64,000 nucleotides of DNA from positions 79,614-143,613 of the forward strand of contig WIUZ02000029.1 of assembly GCA_015956445.1 (NCBI GenBank). Reading direction: 5' to 3'. Under the pieces are notes generated by a model. It saw only the letters and a program-made list of their open reading frames with translations, did no database searches and was not told where the DNA came from. A program made the position numbers and the translations under genes. This document shows, in pieces, positions 34,728 to 45,809 of the stretch (within the stretch, counting starts at the first letter, position 1; each line of letters starts with the position of its first letter). This stretch comes from Thelephora terrestris. Its lineage: Eukaryota > Basidiomycota > Agaricomycetes > Thelephorales > Thelephoraceae.

Positions 34728-35173
34728 AACTTGGCTGGATTGGAATAAAGCTGCCCTCCCATCCAAGTCCCAGCACCAACCCAGACAATTCCGTCATGCT
34801 CTTTAATCAGCAATTTGGATCTGACCCTTATAGTGAGGTAAATCAGATCCAGGCCACATCCCATCCAAGGGAAATGCACCTTTTTTTGGCTTCAGAGAAT
34901 TGGCTGGCAGAAGTTGAGGGGATGACAGGTCCAGAAATAAGGGAGCTCTCACGGAGTGCAATGCCTGAGTACCAAGCAGCTGTAAAGTCAGCTGTTGCTC
35001 GGTATATTTCTGGCCTAGTTTCAGAACTCAGTGATGTTGGGCCAAGTGAAAGACTTGCCATTGGAGACTATAACAAGTGAGTTTGTTCCACATTGATCAC
35101 AAGTTGTCTTAACTAAAACCTCCTAGCCAGGGTCATTCTACCAGCTGGTTTAGGCCATTGCAAGAGGGTGCCC
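34728..35173 (+). pseudogene. OrsD-like gene, middle part
   Basis: Coding resumes as KLGWIGIKLPSHPSPSTNPD, then FGSDPYSEVNQIQATSHPRE, FLASENWLAEVEGMTGPEIR and AVARYISGLVSELSDVGPSE to a GTGAGT donor at about 35077. After an acceptor at about 35132 comes NQGHSTSWFRPLQEGA. The segment is then cut at 35173 by the 2.275-kb element and continues from 37454. The frame across that second junction is off by one base, which could be a homopolymer error in the CCC of the duplicated target or real damage. Confidence 0.65.
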
Positions 35174-35193
35174 TGTCAGGGTTGTGGGCCTGC

Positions 35194-35817
35194 TTACTGT
35201 TTGTGGGGCGCTAGAGGATTAGCGGATGGGTGAGGGGTGTCGGGTCGAGGCTTGAAAGGAGTACCGGGAGTAGAGGTGAGAGGCGGAGGAATATCAAGAG
35301 AGAGAGGTGACTCCGTCTGATAGGGGTGCACTGGCGAATGGTAGTCCTGGCAGAATTGATGTAGCGTTTGTACGAACGGGTCGAAGTCTTGGTCGCTAAG
35401 ACGTTCGAAGTTGACGAGGTATTCTATGACTGAATAAGGTAATTCAGCTGGTACTTCCCACCAAAGAACGATGATAGCAGGGGAATGGGTGTGGATGTTA
35501 GTGGTAAGGTGAACGCGTGGATTAGGGAAGTAGAAAGCGGGGCTTATACTGAAGTAGACGGTCGCTAGGACGCTCTCAGTAAAGTCGGAGTTCCAAAGGA
35601 ACTGATGATCGGCGCCTAAGAGAAAAGGAGGAGTGGTGACTCCGGCGTCAAGAGCCGCGAAGGGGCGATAGTAAGGAAAATGAGTAAGTAAACCGGCTGT
35701 TCGGTTTACTTGGAGACTTCTGATAAGTTTATACTCCCAGATAGATCTCCTGGCGTCAGGGATGACGGGGCGTTGGACTGGACTGTTAGAAGGGAAGGGG
35801 TTTGGGGCACTGAACAT
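35194..35817 (-). CDS. Hypothetical protein of the 2.275-kb element (left gene)
   Basis: A single uninterrupted frame of 207 codons begins MFSAPNPFPSNSPVQRPVIP. The middle is ordered (SIWEYKLIRSLQVNRTAGLL, FPYYRPFAALDAGVTTPPFL, LATVYFSISPAFYFPNPRV, AIIVLWWEVPAELPYSVIEY, FDPFVQTLHQFCQDYH) and the C-terminus is Pro/Ser-rich, ending only 17 bp inside the element's left end. A TATATAAG-like box on this strand lies near 35968, about 150 bp before the ATG. No known domain is recognised. The long clean frame with protein-like composition argues that it is a real gene. Confidence 0.5.
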   Translation of the reverse strand: MFSAPNPFPSNSPVQRPVIPDARRSIWEYKLIRSLQVNRTAGLLTHFPYYRPFAALDAGVTTPPFLLGADHQFLWNSDFTESVLATVYFSISPAFYFPNPRVHLTTNIHTHSPAIIVLWWEVPAELPYSVIEYLVNFERLSDQDFDPFVQTLHQFCQDYHSPVHPYQTESPLSLDIPPPLTSTPGTPFKPRPDTPHPSANPLAPHKQ

Positions 35818-36119
35818 ACACTGGCAGGAGGATTCCTGCTAGAATGAGTCAGAAGTAGTAAGACGGAGGAGAATTCCTCAGCTTACTGATTTATTCAAGT
35901 TTGTGGGTAGAGGAGTACAGAAGAGATTGAGAATGGGGAAAGAAAGGAGCGAACGCTCTTCCTTATATACCCAGTTCTCTACAGGAGTCATAATTCTACA
36001 ACGAGCCAAACAGGGGTCAACATGGTCTGTGCGTACTTTAGGGTAGGGTAAATGAGTCAGAGAAGTGAGACTTAGAACAACCGGTATCGAGTACGAAGTA
36101 GGGGAACAATAGCGGATGA

Positions 36120-36250
36120 GTCATTTCAGGGTCTGATGGGGATTTCTCTTGATCGATGGGGATTTCTCGTGTTTCATGGTAGCAATAGAAGCGCAATGGG
36201 GATTTCTCATGATCGGTGGGGATTTCTCGGGGTTTGATGGGATCGCGATT
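36120..36250. promoter_or_regulatory. Four copies of TGGGGATTTCTC between two divergent genes
   Basis: GGGGATTTCTC occurs at about 36138, 36161, 36199 and 36222, mostly as ATGGGGATTTCTC(T/G/A) with nearby GATCG(A/G)T. The copies lie between the divergent start codons at 35817 and 36440. They may be binding sites for a regulator, or for the element's own mobilisation factor. Confidence 0.5.
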
Positions 36251-36439
36251 TGGGGTTAAGGGTTCGTTTATCCTAATTAGGACTTAAATGGATGATGATT
36301 CATTGTCTTCCCCTTTTGGTTTCCTATTGAGTCGGTTGTATATAATCCAGGGGGATTATTGGTCCTTTCCTCTCATCGTCTCTTTTCCTTTCCCACAATC
36401 ACCACTACTACTCTCCCCTCTCAAACATCTTTGTTTACT

Positions 36440-37343
36440 ATGTCTGCCTTTGTTGCCAACAACGCCGTGCTCAACGTTGCCGCCACCCCCTTTACCCCGT
36501 CCTTCGAGACGGATGCTCCCTACAACGTGGAGCAACACTTGTACGACTCCCCCGCCAACATCGCCCATGACAATCAGGTAGCGGTGGACTTCTTGACCGC
36601 CCACAATGCCCCTGCCGACTTCTGGGAACAAGCTGGTTTCGAGGATCCCAGGGCTTCTAGGCCTCAACCGGAAGCTAGGCATCCTGGAGCCGTTCTTCTA
36701 TTGGACAGGATGGAGAGGGAGAGGGAAGATAGGATTGCGAAGTTGGAGAAGCGAGTGGATCTCATGTACGTCATCATGAACAGTTTGAACGAGGATTTCT
36801 CTCACTTTGCTTTGGAACATTGGGGACCTTTCCAGGCGGCTCTCTTCAGACATTTCGGACACCAATGTCACGGAGCCTATTGCACCGATCCCCCTTCTAA
36901 GTCCCCAGTCGTCCCTTCGCCACCGCCAGGATCAGGGCGTTCCTCTCCCTCCGTCCCCTCCCTGGAGTCCTGTCCCAGTTCGTCAGATGGTGGAGAGGTC
37001 CCAGAGGAAGAAGACCTGCAAGAATCCGATGACTCGTTCTGGTCAACGTTGTCGTCCCTCCGACAAGTCACGTCAAGTACGGATGAAGTTGAAGGTGGAA
37101 GTGGCGGGTCTCCAAGACCGGTATGGGTTCGCATTAGTGAGCGAGGCCTTGTCGGACGTGAAGCGAGAGATGTATGAGAGCTTGTCTCATGACGTGTTAG
37201 GGTGCAGGGAGTGTTGGCAGGACCCGGTAACTCGGGTGTATTCTTACTGTCCTCAGAGTGTTCATAATCCTCATCACTTCGCTCATCGTTGCGCGTATCC
37301 TCAGGCCTGTTCTTGTGACGTAGATCCTTTTGTTCTTGTTTAG
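36440..37343 (+). CDS. Hypothetical coiled-coil, Cys-rich protein of the 2.275-kb element (right gene)
   Basis: The start MSAFVANNAVLNVAATPFTP follows a TATATAATCC box (about 36338). The protein has a short coiled coil (LLLDRMEREREDRIAKLEKR), then FALEHWGPFQAALFRHFGHQ, a Ser/Pro/acidic linker and, in the next frame, a Cys/His-rich tail (DVLGCRECWQDPVTRVYSYC, HHFAHRCAYPQACSCDVDPF). The frame change near 37070 may be a small intron (a GTCAAG donor is present) or a base error. Without it the protein ends at 37177. The coiled coil plus Cys-rich end is gag-like in style, but no CCHC knuckle is present. Unknown function. Confidence 0.5.
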
Positions 37344-37453
37344 TTTTGTAATATCTAGTGGTTGCCTTTGTCCTTTTATTACCTCGAATAAGACCAATGT
37401 CTTGAATTATCTGCGTGATCTTAGATAATATGTCACGTGTTCGTGACATGCCC

Positions 37454-39441
37454 AGCAAAATATCGAAAATTTGGCACTGATATGGTCCTCTTTTGCCTTG
37501 GCCTAGCTTTGAGAAAGTTCAAGAACTACAAGAAACCAGTGGAAAAAGATCAGAAGACAGCGGCCAGCAATTTTGTCAAGGCCCTTGGATCAGATGAGAA
37601 GAAACAAGATGTTGCACTGCAGAAACTCCTTTTCTCACTCTTTACCCAGAACAAAGGAGAATCATCAAGATACACCTTCACTGTGTATCGGTTCCTCATC
37701 CTCTATTCATTCTGCTCAGATGGAAATCTCCAGAAGTCCAGTGTTATCACCCAATACATATCTGCCATTGTTTTCCTTGGACGAGGGGCAATCTTCAATG
37801 AAATTCAGCAAGAAATGAAGCGAACCAAGAAGGGGTTCTTTGAGTAAGTTTTTTTTTGCCAAGTATTTTATTTCCCACCAACTCAAGCTCTTGATACTTA
37901 GGAATGAATCTGCTTTCCGACCATACCTCTCTCTCAAGTCTGACTATGTGCTCTCTGCATTATATCTCACAAGAAACCTGCTCAAAATGTTTAGAGCCCA
38001 GGAGACCCATGGGATGAACCTTAACCTGGTTGATAACTTTCAAACAGTCATAATCAACAAATCTACTGTCAGTTTCTGCAAGATTGGCACCATGTTTCAT
38101 GCACTCCTTGATGACATAAAGTCCCGGCGGAAGGCATTGTTGATGGGGATTGAGATGGAAGATGTAGTCAAAATACCAGATATCCTTGTTGATGAACCAG
38201 ACAACAACAGCCTGGGATTTTACTTTAGCAAGATTCCACAAAACAACCTCCAGGGCTATGAAAAACTGTTAGTTGGCATTGTCTTTGGCCATGAAGCTTT
38301 CAAGGGCAAGTTTGGGACTGTGGAAGGAGGTAAACTTGTTTTGAATCAGCCAAGGTGTTACAAGTTCCTTCAGGACATACAGTCACTTTGGGCTGCACTT
38401 GGCACTCTTCTCCATATCTGCACCTCTGGCCCATATCGAGGCACTGAATATGCCACAACTTGCATCCGCAATACAGCCAATGGAAACAGCCGGAATGTCA
38501 AAGTAATCCTTGGAAGGTTGTGCCTTGTTTCAGGTTACAACAAAACCTCCTTTGCTGTAAGCTTACAATGACAATATTTCATCTGAGTTACTAATCAATT
38601 TGCTTATAGACACAGGAATTGAAGGTCAATTACCGATTTATCCCCAAATGTGCTTGGCCAACCTGCATAATCGACTTTGTTGTGTTCCGCCCATTTGAAC
38701 ATTGCATTGCCAAAGCGCTTGGCATCCAAGATTTTGGAGACAGGTTCCTTGCCAGGCTATTTCCTGGCCTTGAATTCCCAACTACATCTACAGATATCTC
38801 CAAAGCATTATGTCAAGACACTTCAAGGTTCCTTGGAAGTAAAATTGGCTTAAAGGATTGGCGTCAAATCACTGCCACATTTTCACGAGCGCACAAAGAC
38901 CCCTATGCAGTTCAGATCCGTGGTGTTGACCCAGACAATCAAATCCGAGGACACAATAATCAGACATCTAATGAAAACTATGGAATCACTCCTGAAGACC
39001 CAACTGGAATTAGGTTTGAAACCCTTAAATCCCATCTCCAGACTGCACACTGGTGGTACCACCTTGTTGGTATGTTCATTTCTCCTTATGCTTGTTAACA
39101 CCTGTGTTCCCTAATTTTGGTCTTCATAGGTATCAAAAGCGGTGATCTCTCACCAGTGGACTATACTGCAAATAGTGATGATATTCTCAAGAAGCTTGAC
39201 CAAGTCATTGAAAAGCTTGACAATGCAGAAGCTCATATCAAGAAACTGGAGGGTCATATTGAAGGGCTAGAAACTCGGTTCCAAACTACTGTTACCACTA
39301 CAGTTCTTCAAGATCCAGGGGTATTGGAACCAACAAAAAAACAGGTAAAAAACCTCTTTGCAATGAAGACTTTATCTCTAACAACAACTATAGGACAAAG
39401 TACACAGGTCAGGCCGGACAACCCAGAGTTCAAAGCATTGA
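37454..39441 (+). pseudogene. OrsD-like gene, C-terminal part (recombinase-like motifs)
   Basis: Coding continues as KYRKFGTDMVLFCLGLALRK through LIRN-type helices (YTFTVYRFLILYSFCSDGNL) and introns at about 37844-37901, 38556-38610, 39068-39129 and 39343-39392. Key stretches are GPYRGTEYATTCIRNTANGN, VILGRLCLVSGYNKTSFA, LKDWRQITATFSRAH and RGHNNQTSNENYG followed by LQTAHWWYHLVGI. A coiled coil follows (LDQVIEKLDNAEAHIKKLEG). The order Arg-x-x-Glu, His-containing helix, Gly-His and Thr/Ser...Tyr resembles a degenerate tyrosine-recombinase active site; this is my inference, not an established annotation. The gene ends about 39441. Confidence 0.65.
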
Positions 39442-40338
39442 GGTTTGGAAGGTTTGGGACCCCCATGGTGCTATTGTTAATTCAGAAATGGGCTTGAATA
39501 CACAAGCTCTCTTCATTTTTGGCACCCATTTCCTGCTTATTTTCACATGCACTCCTTGCTTAATCCCTCACTGCTTTACAGATTTCTTGATCTTTACAAA
39601 CATGTTGTATTACTATGTCACCAGATTACCAGAACTTGTTCAAAGTTAACAAGAGTGAGAATTAGTGTCAGGCAATGAAAGATTTGTGATATATATCATT
39701 TATCAAAATTTGGGTCCCATTTCAAGGTTTTCCAGCATCATGATGAACCGTCTATCTATGGCTCCAAGCTTTACCCAAATTGTATAGTATCAAAGAACAA
39801 CCTACACATAGATTTGGCCAGTGCACAGTTAGAGCTGAGGTATGAATTCCTATCTATGGGATAGTTACTGATCCCATCTGTTGAAACAGATGGTCTAACA
39901 CCCAGTTAACTAGGACATCTGGGAGGCATGCTAAATGCAGCTTGATGCTGGATCATGCTGAGCTAACTGACTGTATGGGGGTAATCAGGAGGAAGGGAAG
40001 ACTGAGGAAGTCTAGACACTGCCAGAGAAAGTGGGTCCAGGGTTGTGCAATGCCCAGGAGCTCTGTAAGCCGTGTTGGACATGGCAGAGCTTCTCAACTC
40101 TCAAAGTGAACCAGAATCCATATAGATTGCTGGGTTGTGGTAAAGAGATAAAAAGCTAGCAATCATCTAGTCTACCAATGATCTATATATCTATTTCTAA
40201 TATATTTCCCACACTTGGGACAGCTAAGCTGTACAGCTCACACCCTCCCCAACAAAGAAAACACTATTGAGAGATGTACTACTTGTCTTGTAGTACATTT
40301 TGGTTGACAGTCAAATGTGACCATGTTTGCAGTCACCT
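39442..40338. other. AT-rich non-coding stretch downstream of the OrsD-like gene
   Basis: No protein-like frame is visible. If the OrsD-like gene belongs to a larger element, its 3' end should lie here, but I could not find a terminal repeat. Confidence 0.5.
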
Positions 40339-41640
40339 TCACAACTCATCTTCTCCCCAGTCAAGCTTCTCGTCACCTGAGGTCATGGACTTTTGGGTTC
40401 CTTCCAAAGTGCTTGGAGTCACAGATTCCAAAGGTGGTACCTCATCCTCATCCATAGATGTCTCCACCACGTAACACACGGTGAGCGGTAATCGGAGGCG
40501 CGGCCCGGCGGTCGTAATGCAGAACATCTCCGCGACCAAGGCGCCTTCGCAGAGTGACAGCTGCTCAAGGACAGGGGGGTGAATCCTCTTCTGATGAGGG
40601 AGAGTTCTCAGAATGCCGTTGGGAGAGGAGGGTAAACTGTGACTGTAACGGGGCCTATTGCGGTGCGTCAATATCTGAGGATATTCACGAGGCTAGCATT
40701 GAACTAACCTCGACCTGATCATCCCAGCAACCATGACCCTTCTCTTTCAATTTTGCTACGTCGCAGTCGATCTGCTGGAGGCTTGCGGCAGCATGCTCCT
40801 TTGGTCGCACAAGCAGCTCGAGGTGAGGGGTAGCTTCGGCCGTTCTTAACTTCAAACCCATGCGACTGTAAGCTTATTAAATTTGCCCGACAGCGAAGAT
40901 GAAATTGGACAGGAACTTACGGCTCGCCCTTTGGTTTCTTTGTAACGGGATCCTTATCATCGAGAAGCATTTCGCCCTCTTTCATGCCGAGAGCGGGGAA
41001 CTTCCTCCTGAGGTCGGAGAAGAGGATCCGTTGATTCCAAACTTCTTGTCCGCTTCTTCTGCGCTTCCCTCGCAACGGCTTCGTTGGCAATCTCGAATGC
41101 GGTTGCAAGGCTGTTTCGAAATCGGATGAGTTTGTCTAAGAAGGTGACGTAGAAAGAAGTCTTGCGGACAACCTTGATTTCTCTCCTTCGGAAACAGATG
41201 CATGGCTTATTCCCGATATCTGTCTCGTCGAGCTGGTGAGATGTTAGGTAACGACAATGAATGGAAAGGAGGACGCACGTTGACGGCAGGTATAATCCTT
41301 TTGGCTCCGGCCTCGAGACATCGTTCACACCAATGAGGGTATGCGATTATCGCGAGGCGTAGGAGATGAGTGGAGGTATGGGGCGAGGAATGTGCTACGA
41401 AGTTGGCGAATGTGCGTGGGGAAAGTGGCGCAAAAAAAGTGCCCTGGTATTCAGTGAACTGGGGCAAAGGCATCGACGGAGACGCTCGGTTTTGTCGCGA
41501 GTAACCTTTTCGAATACAACTATCATGAGTTCGAATTTGTGAAAGATCAAGCTCCTTTCCTTTGGCGTTGGGGCTGCGTTGGGGCGACCGGACCTCGAAG
41601 ATGAGCTGGGAAGGTTGAGCGACGACGAGTCAGTGCAGAT
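40339..41640 (-). pseudogene. Enhancer-of-polycomb-like (Epl1) gene copy, degenerate
   Basis: Epl1 is a scaffold subunit of the NuA4 histone acetyltransferase. On this strand the order is ELMIVVFEKVTRDKTERL, MPLPQFTEYQGTFFAPL, LLRLAIIAYPHWCERCLEAG, KRIIPAVN, CICFRRREIKVVRKTSFY (the family C-FRRRE motif), LFSDLRRKFPALGMKEGEML, LQQIDCDVAKLKEKGHGCWD and a Ser/acidic end (TSMDEDEVPPLES). The first two blocks lie in different frames, and the N-terminal EPcA domain before them is not recognisable. It looks like a partial, decaying duplicate rather than the cell's only copy. Confidence 0.6.
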
Positions 41641-41997
41641 CCGCGAGGTCAAGTCCGCACGGGACATTCTCTGAATGGTTGGCATGATGGGATGTGAAGC
41701 CCTGGAACTTGCCAACCCGGTGCACAAGACGAAAAGCCATGGTTCCACTCAGGAGAGTACGTGAGACCAAGGGGGCCTCGTTGGCGACTACAATGGGGTG
41801 GTGGTGGCGCCGATTTCGTTCCTTTTGGGTTCCAGTCGCACTGAATCGCACCAAACACAGTTCCCGGCGCGAGAGGCTGAACGGGTGCAATATAAATACA
41901 ATTGAGGTACTCCGCCTGTGGAAGGGGTGTTGTCGTTGATCTGTGTTGCCCGCATGACAAAGCTTTGTTGCAGAGCTGGGCTCTGCTGACTGCGGCT

Positions 41998-42411
41998 TCA
42001 AGGTTCCAAATTAAGCGCAAAGTAGCTTCCCGAACCACACAGGCGACCAACTTCATAGCGTCCTAAAGTTTGGTCTTGACAACACCCGGCTCGCAATGAA
42101 CGACAGCATTGCGAGAACCTGGCCCTGTCTGGGACCTTGGCAAGGGCATCGATCGATTCCTTATCTGAGAAATTCTTCCCCAACGCACGGCTTGGGATAG
42201 ACCGCATGCAAAGCTTCCCGGCACGGTCTGCGCGGGTAACGGTCACCTGGTTCGTATGCTGGCAGCTGATTTGGGACAGGTAGAGGAAGGCCTTGCATAC
42301 GGAGCACTGACACTGGTCCTCCGGGCAATCCTCCTCGACGAGGATCTTGGTGCCGCGAACATGTCTTCTGGAGGCAAACTCTCGGTCAATCGCCTTGAAA
42401 CTGTTGTTCAA
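41998..42411 (-). pseudogene. KDM5/JARID1-like C5HC2 zinc-finger fragment
   Basis: A single frame reads CPEDQCQCSVCKAFLYLSQI then SCQHTNQ, DRAGKLCMRS, followed by FSDKESIDALAKVPDRA. The Cys spacing and YLSQI phrase match the C5HC2 zinc finger that follows the JmjC domain in KDM5-type H3K4 demethylases. Several finger positions are altered (Leu for Cys in KAFLYLS, missing Cys and His after NQVT). No JmjC domain is visible nearby, so this is an isolated, decayed piece. It lies just outside the foldback element. Confidence 0.5.
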
Positions 42412-42875
42412 CCTAGTGTGGGCACGGTGTCATTTGTGGTGTGGCCTTTAATGGCCAGATTGGCGAGATATTACGAACCAACGTGCTTTGATTGAAACTC
42501 GATTGTTGAGTCACGGTCGCTAAAAGCTCGTGGCGGGGAAAAGGCTGGCACCTTTCCAGCCTGACGCCTGGGTGCAAAATCAAGACCGAATGGTAGCCAA
42601 TCTGGAGGTGCGAAGTTGACGACCTTGTTAAAGTTGCGCTGTGCGAGAGAAAACGTCAGCGGTCAAGAATGAAACCATCTCGGATATAGTACCTGTACCC
42701 TGTGGTTGATCCGGTGTGATGCACCTTCAGATTTTTGATGACAAGTCGCCAACCCTCAGGTTGCAAGCGTATGCATGAATGCCTGCATCTTTCCAAAGAG
42801 TCACAGGTGGAAAGAGACGGTTGAGTCGAGCTTCGAATAAATCCGGTGATCAGATTGCAGCTGTGGTGACAACCA
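42412..42875. other. Unassigned flank of the foldback element
   Basis: No gene or repeat is recognised between the KDM5-like fragment and the target duplication of the palindrome. Confidence 0.5.
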
Positions 42876-42885
42876 TTTATGTAAA
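42876..42885 (+). repeat. Left target-site duplication of the foldback element
   Basis: TTTATGTAAA, repeated in direct orientation at 47644-47653. Confidence 0.7.
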
Positions 42886-43269
42886 AAGTGTGGCAAGGGT
42901 GCCATTTTTTGACAGTTAATCAGTGGGAAGGATTTGACAATAAATGTGTGGGAAGCACAAAGGGGTGGTCAAGTAGCGTTTGGGGCCTAATCGGGACATA
43001 TTTGGGCCTGATGGGATTACATAACAGGAGCATCAGTAGGAACGGAATTGGTCGTGTGAGGGGTCATGTGACCAGATGATGTTGGCAGACGGGGTTTTGA
43101 CGTTAAATCTGTGGGAGGCACAAAGGGGTGGTCAAGTAGCATTGGGGGCCTAATCAGGATATATTTGGACCTAATGGGGGTATATGACAGGGGCATTGGT
43201 GGGTCCGTGATGGATTGTGTGAGAAGGTCATGTGACGTGGCCAGGAAAGGGAATTCCAAAAGGGGAAGT

Positions 43270-43800
43270 TTTTATGGCTTATATAAGCAATGATGGAGAG
43301 GTGTTGTGAGGGAATATTCCAAATGGAGATATTTTGATGGCCAACATAAGCTGGTCATGTGATGTATGAGTGAGAGAGGATTATGTAAGCAAGTCATGTG
43401 ACTGACCAAAAAAGGAAATTTTTGATGGCTTACATAAGCAACTCAAAAATGATTTTGGCATTGAATTTCCTTTTTGGGAAATTTTGATAGCTGACATAAG
43501 CAGATCATGTGACCGAAAAAGTGAGTGTTGCTTATGTAATCAGGTCATGCGACTGACCAAAAAAGGAAAGTTTTGATGGCTTACATAAGTGTCTCAAAAA
43601 TGCTTTTGGAGGGTTCTTTCCCAAAAAGGAAATTCCTTTTTAGGAAATATTTGATGGGTTACCAAAAAAGGAAATTTTGATTGCTTACATAAGCAACTCG
43701 AAATGAGATTTCCCAAACAGGAAATTTCTTTTTTAGGAAAGACTTTCCAAAATAGGCAATTTTGATGGCTTACATAAGCGACTCAAAAATGGTACTGGAA
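43270..43800 (+). repeat. Degenerate direct repeats inside the foldback arm
   Basis: Versions of AATTTTGATGGCTTACATAA followed by GC recur about eight times, with AAAAAGGAAATT spacers. The mirrored set lies at about 46730-47260. CTTACATAAGC contains TTACATAA, the complement of the TTATGTAA core of the element's target duplication. Confidence 0.6.
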
Positions 43801-44189
43801 ACAATTACCAAAAAAAGAATTTTTCTAAAAAGGAAATTATATGTTAGAAAATTCGGAAAAATGCCAGAAAAATCCTAAAAAATTCCCACAGATCTAGAAA
43901 GTGCCAAAAAATGCAAATAAATCCCACAAATATCCAAATAAATTGTTTTTCTGGCTGGAAAAATCAGGAAAAATCCGAAATAATTTCAAAAAAATTCAGA
44001 ATATAGATAAATATTTTATAAAGATTATTTCAATTTTTTTTGTTCATTAAATAGCCTAAAATTTTGATGTTATTTTTTGCCCAAAAAATTCATAAAATTC
44101 CCAGAAAAATAAATAAAAATTGGAAAATACAAATAAATCTATAATATTCATTATATCATACAGTACAGAACAGGTTGTAGTCATAACTA

Positions 44190-44700
44190 GCCCTAAACCT
44201 AGTCCTGGACCTAACCTAACCTAAACCTAAACCTAACCTAGCACCAAACCTAACCTAGCACCAAACCTAAACCTAAACCTGCCCTAAACCTTAATCCAAC
44301 ACTAAACCTAAACCTGACCCTAAACCTGCCCAAAACCTAAACTTAACACTAAACTTAACCTAACCTCAACCTAACAACTTGAACTAACCTCAACCTAACC
44401 CTAACCTAAACCTAACCCATCCCAAACCTAACCTACCCTAATCCTAGCCTGCCCTAAACCTAACCTAACCTAACTTAACCTAAACCTAAACCTAACCCAC
44501 CCTAAACCTAACCTGCCCTAAACCTAACCTGCCCTAAACCTAACCTGCCCTAAACCTAACCTGCCCTAAACCTAACCTGCCCTAAACCTAACCTGCCCTA
44601 AACCTAACCTGCCCTAAACCTAACCTAACCTAACCTGACCTAAACCTAAACCTAAACCTAAACCCAACCTGCTCTAAACCTAACCCAATTCTAACCTCAC
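44190..44700 (+). repeat. Telomere-like C-strand array in the left foldback arm
   Basis: Irregular mixtures of CCTAAA and CCTAACC fill about 500 bp. They include about seven tandem copies of a 16-bp unit, CCTAACCTGCCCTAAA (about 44500-44630). The canonical fungal CCCTAA hexamer appears only mixed with variants. Confidence 0.75.
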
Positions 44701-45809
44701 CTAGTCCTACCCTGACCTGGCCTAGTTTGGCCTTATCTTATCTTATCTATCTTATCCTATCTCACCCACCCTAAACCTAACCTAATCCAGCCTAGCCTAA
44801 CCTGACATAGTCCACTTAACCCAGTCCACCACAGATCACTCAACCTAACCTAAAGTGGTCCACCTGACCTAGCCTGATGCAACTTGACTTGATCTTATCT
44901 AATCAGCTGTCATCTTATCTAACCTCAATCTAAATACCCTATCTAATCAACATCTAACCAACCTCACCTGGCTCACCAGCACATGACTGGGTTACAGGAA
45001 CACACTGTGAGCTGTACCATCCCATATCCTGTATCCAACCGTCACTCAAGCACATCAACTGTGGTGGAGCTACAAGTCAGTGGACCTATAAGCCCACAGA
45101 CCCACACCCACAGACTGCTCACTCAGTAGTGACATCTGTTATCCAATCTCGCCCACATACCACCCTCACCCTGTGTGTTCTGTGCCAGACTGCAACTTCA
45201 CCACATCTCAAGTCCAACCACCTGGCTGAACCTGCAAGCCAGACTGATATAGGCTACAAGTTATGCATCCATGGATTTGTAGACCTGAGAATACATGGTT
45301 TCAGCCAGGTGGCTGAACTTAAGTTGTGGTGAAGTTGCAGTCTGGCACAGAACACAGGGTGAGGGTGGTACGTGGGTGAGGTTGAATAACAGATGTCTCT
45401 ACTGAGTGAGCAGTCTGTGGGTGTGGGTCTGTGGGCTTATAGGTCCACTGACTTGTAGCTCCACCACAGTTGATGTGCTTGAGTGACGGTTGGATACAGG
45501 ATATGGGATGGTACAGCTCACAGTGTGTTCCTGTAACCCAGTCATGTGCTGGTGAGCCAGGTGAGGTTGGTTAGATGTTGATTAGATAGGGTATTTAGAT
45601 TGAGGTTAGATAAGATGACAGCTGATTAGATAAGATCAAGTCAAGTTGCATCAGGCTAGGTCAGGTGGACCACTTTAGGTTAGGTTGAGTGATCTGTGGT
45701 GGACTGGGTTAAGTGGACTATGTCAGGTTAGGCTAGGCTGGATTAGGTTAGGTTTAGGGTGGGTGAGATAGGATAAGATAGATAAGATAAGATAAGGCCA
45801 AACTAGGCC

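Larger units (their letters stand above)
35174..37448. mobile_element. 2.275-kb two-gene element with TG...CA ends, type unknown
   Basis: The unit begins TGTCAGGG and ends CGTGACA, giving a 5-bp inverted TGTCA/TGACA end pair as in LTR retrotransposons. It is flanked on both sides by TGCCC (35169-35173 and 37449-37453). It interrupts a clear coding frame, which makes it an insertion. I find no long direct repeat at its ends, no reverse transcriptase, integrase or transposase. It holds two divergent genes about 620 bp apart, each with its own TATA box, and an iterated 11-bp motif between them. It could be a non-autonomous element or a degenerate LTR element. Confidence 0.6.

Noticed and set aside
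35174-37448. Ordinary LTR retrotransposon with intact LTRs
   Set aside because: The ends are TG...CA, but no direct repeat of the left end could be found near the right end, and no pol gene is present.
43111-43293. 60-codon frame repeated in both foldback arms
   Set aside because: It is duplicated only because the arms are identical. It is Gly-rich and random in appearance, with no start context or homologue that I recognise.
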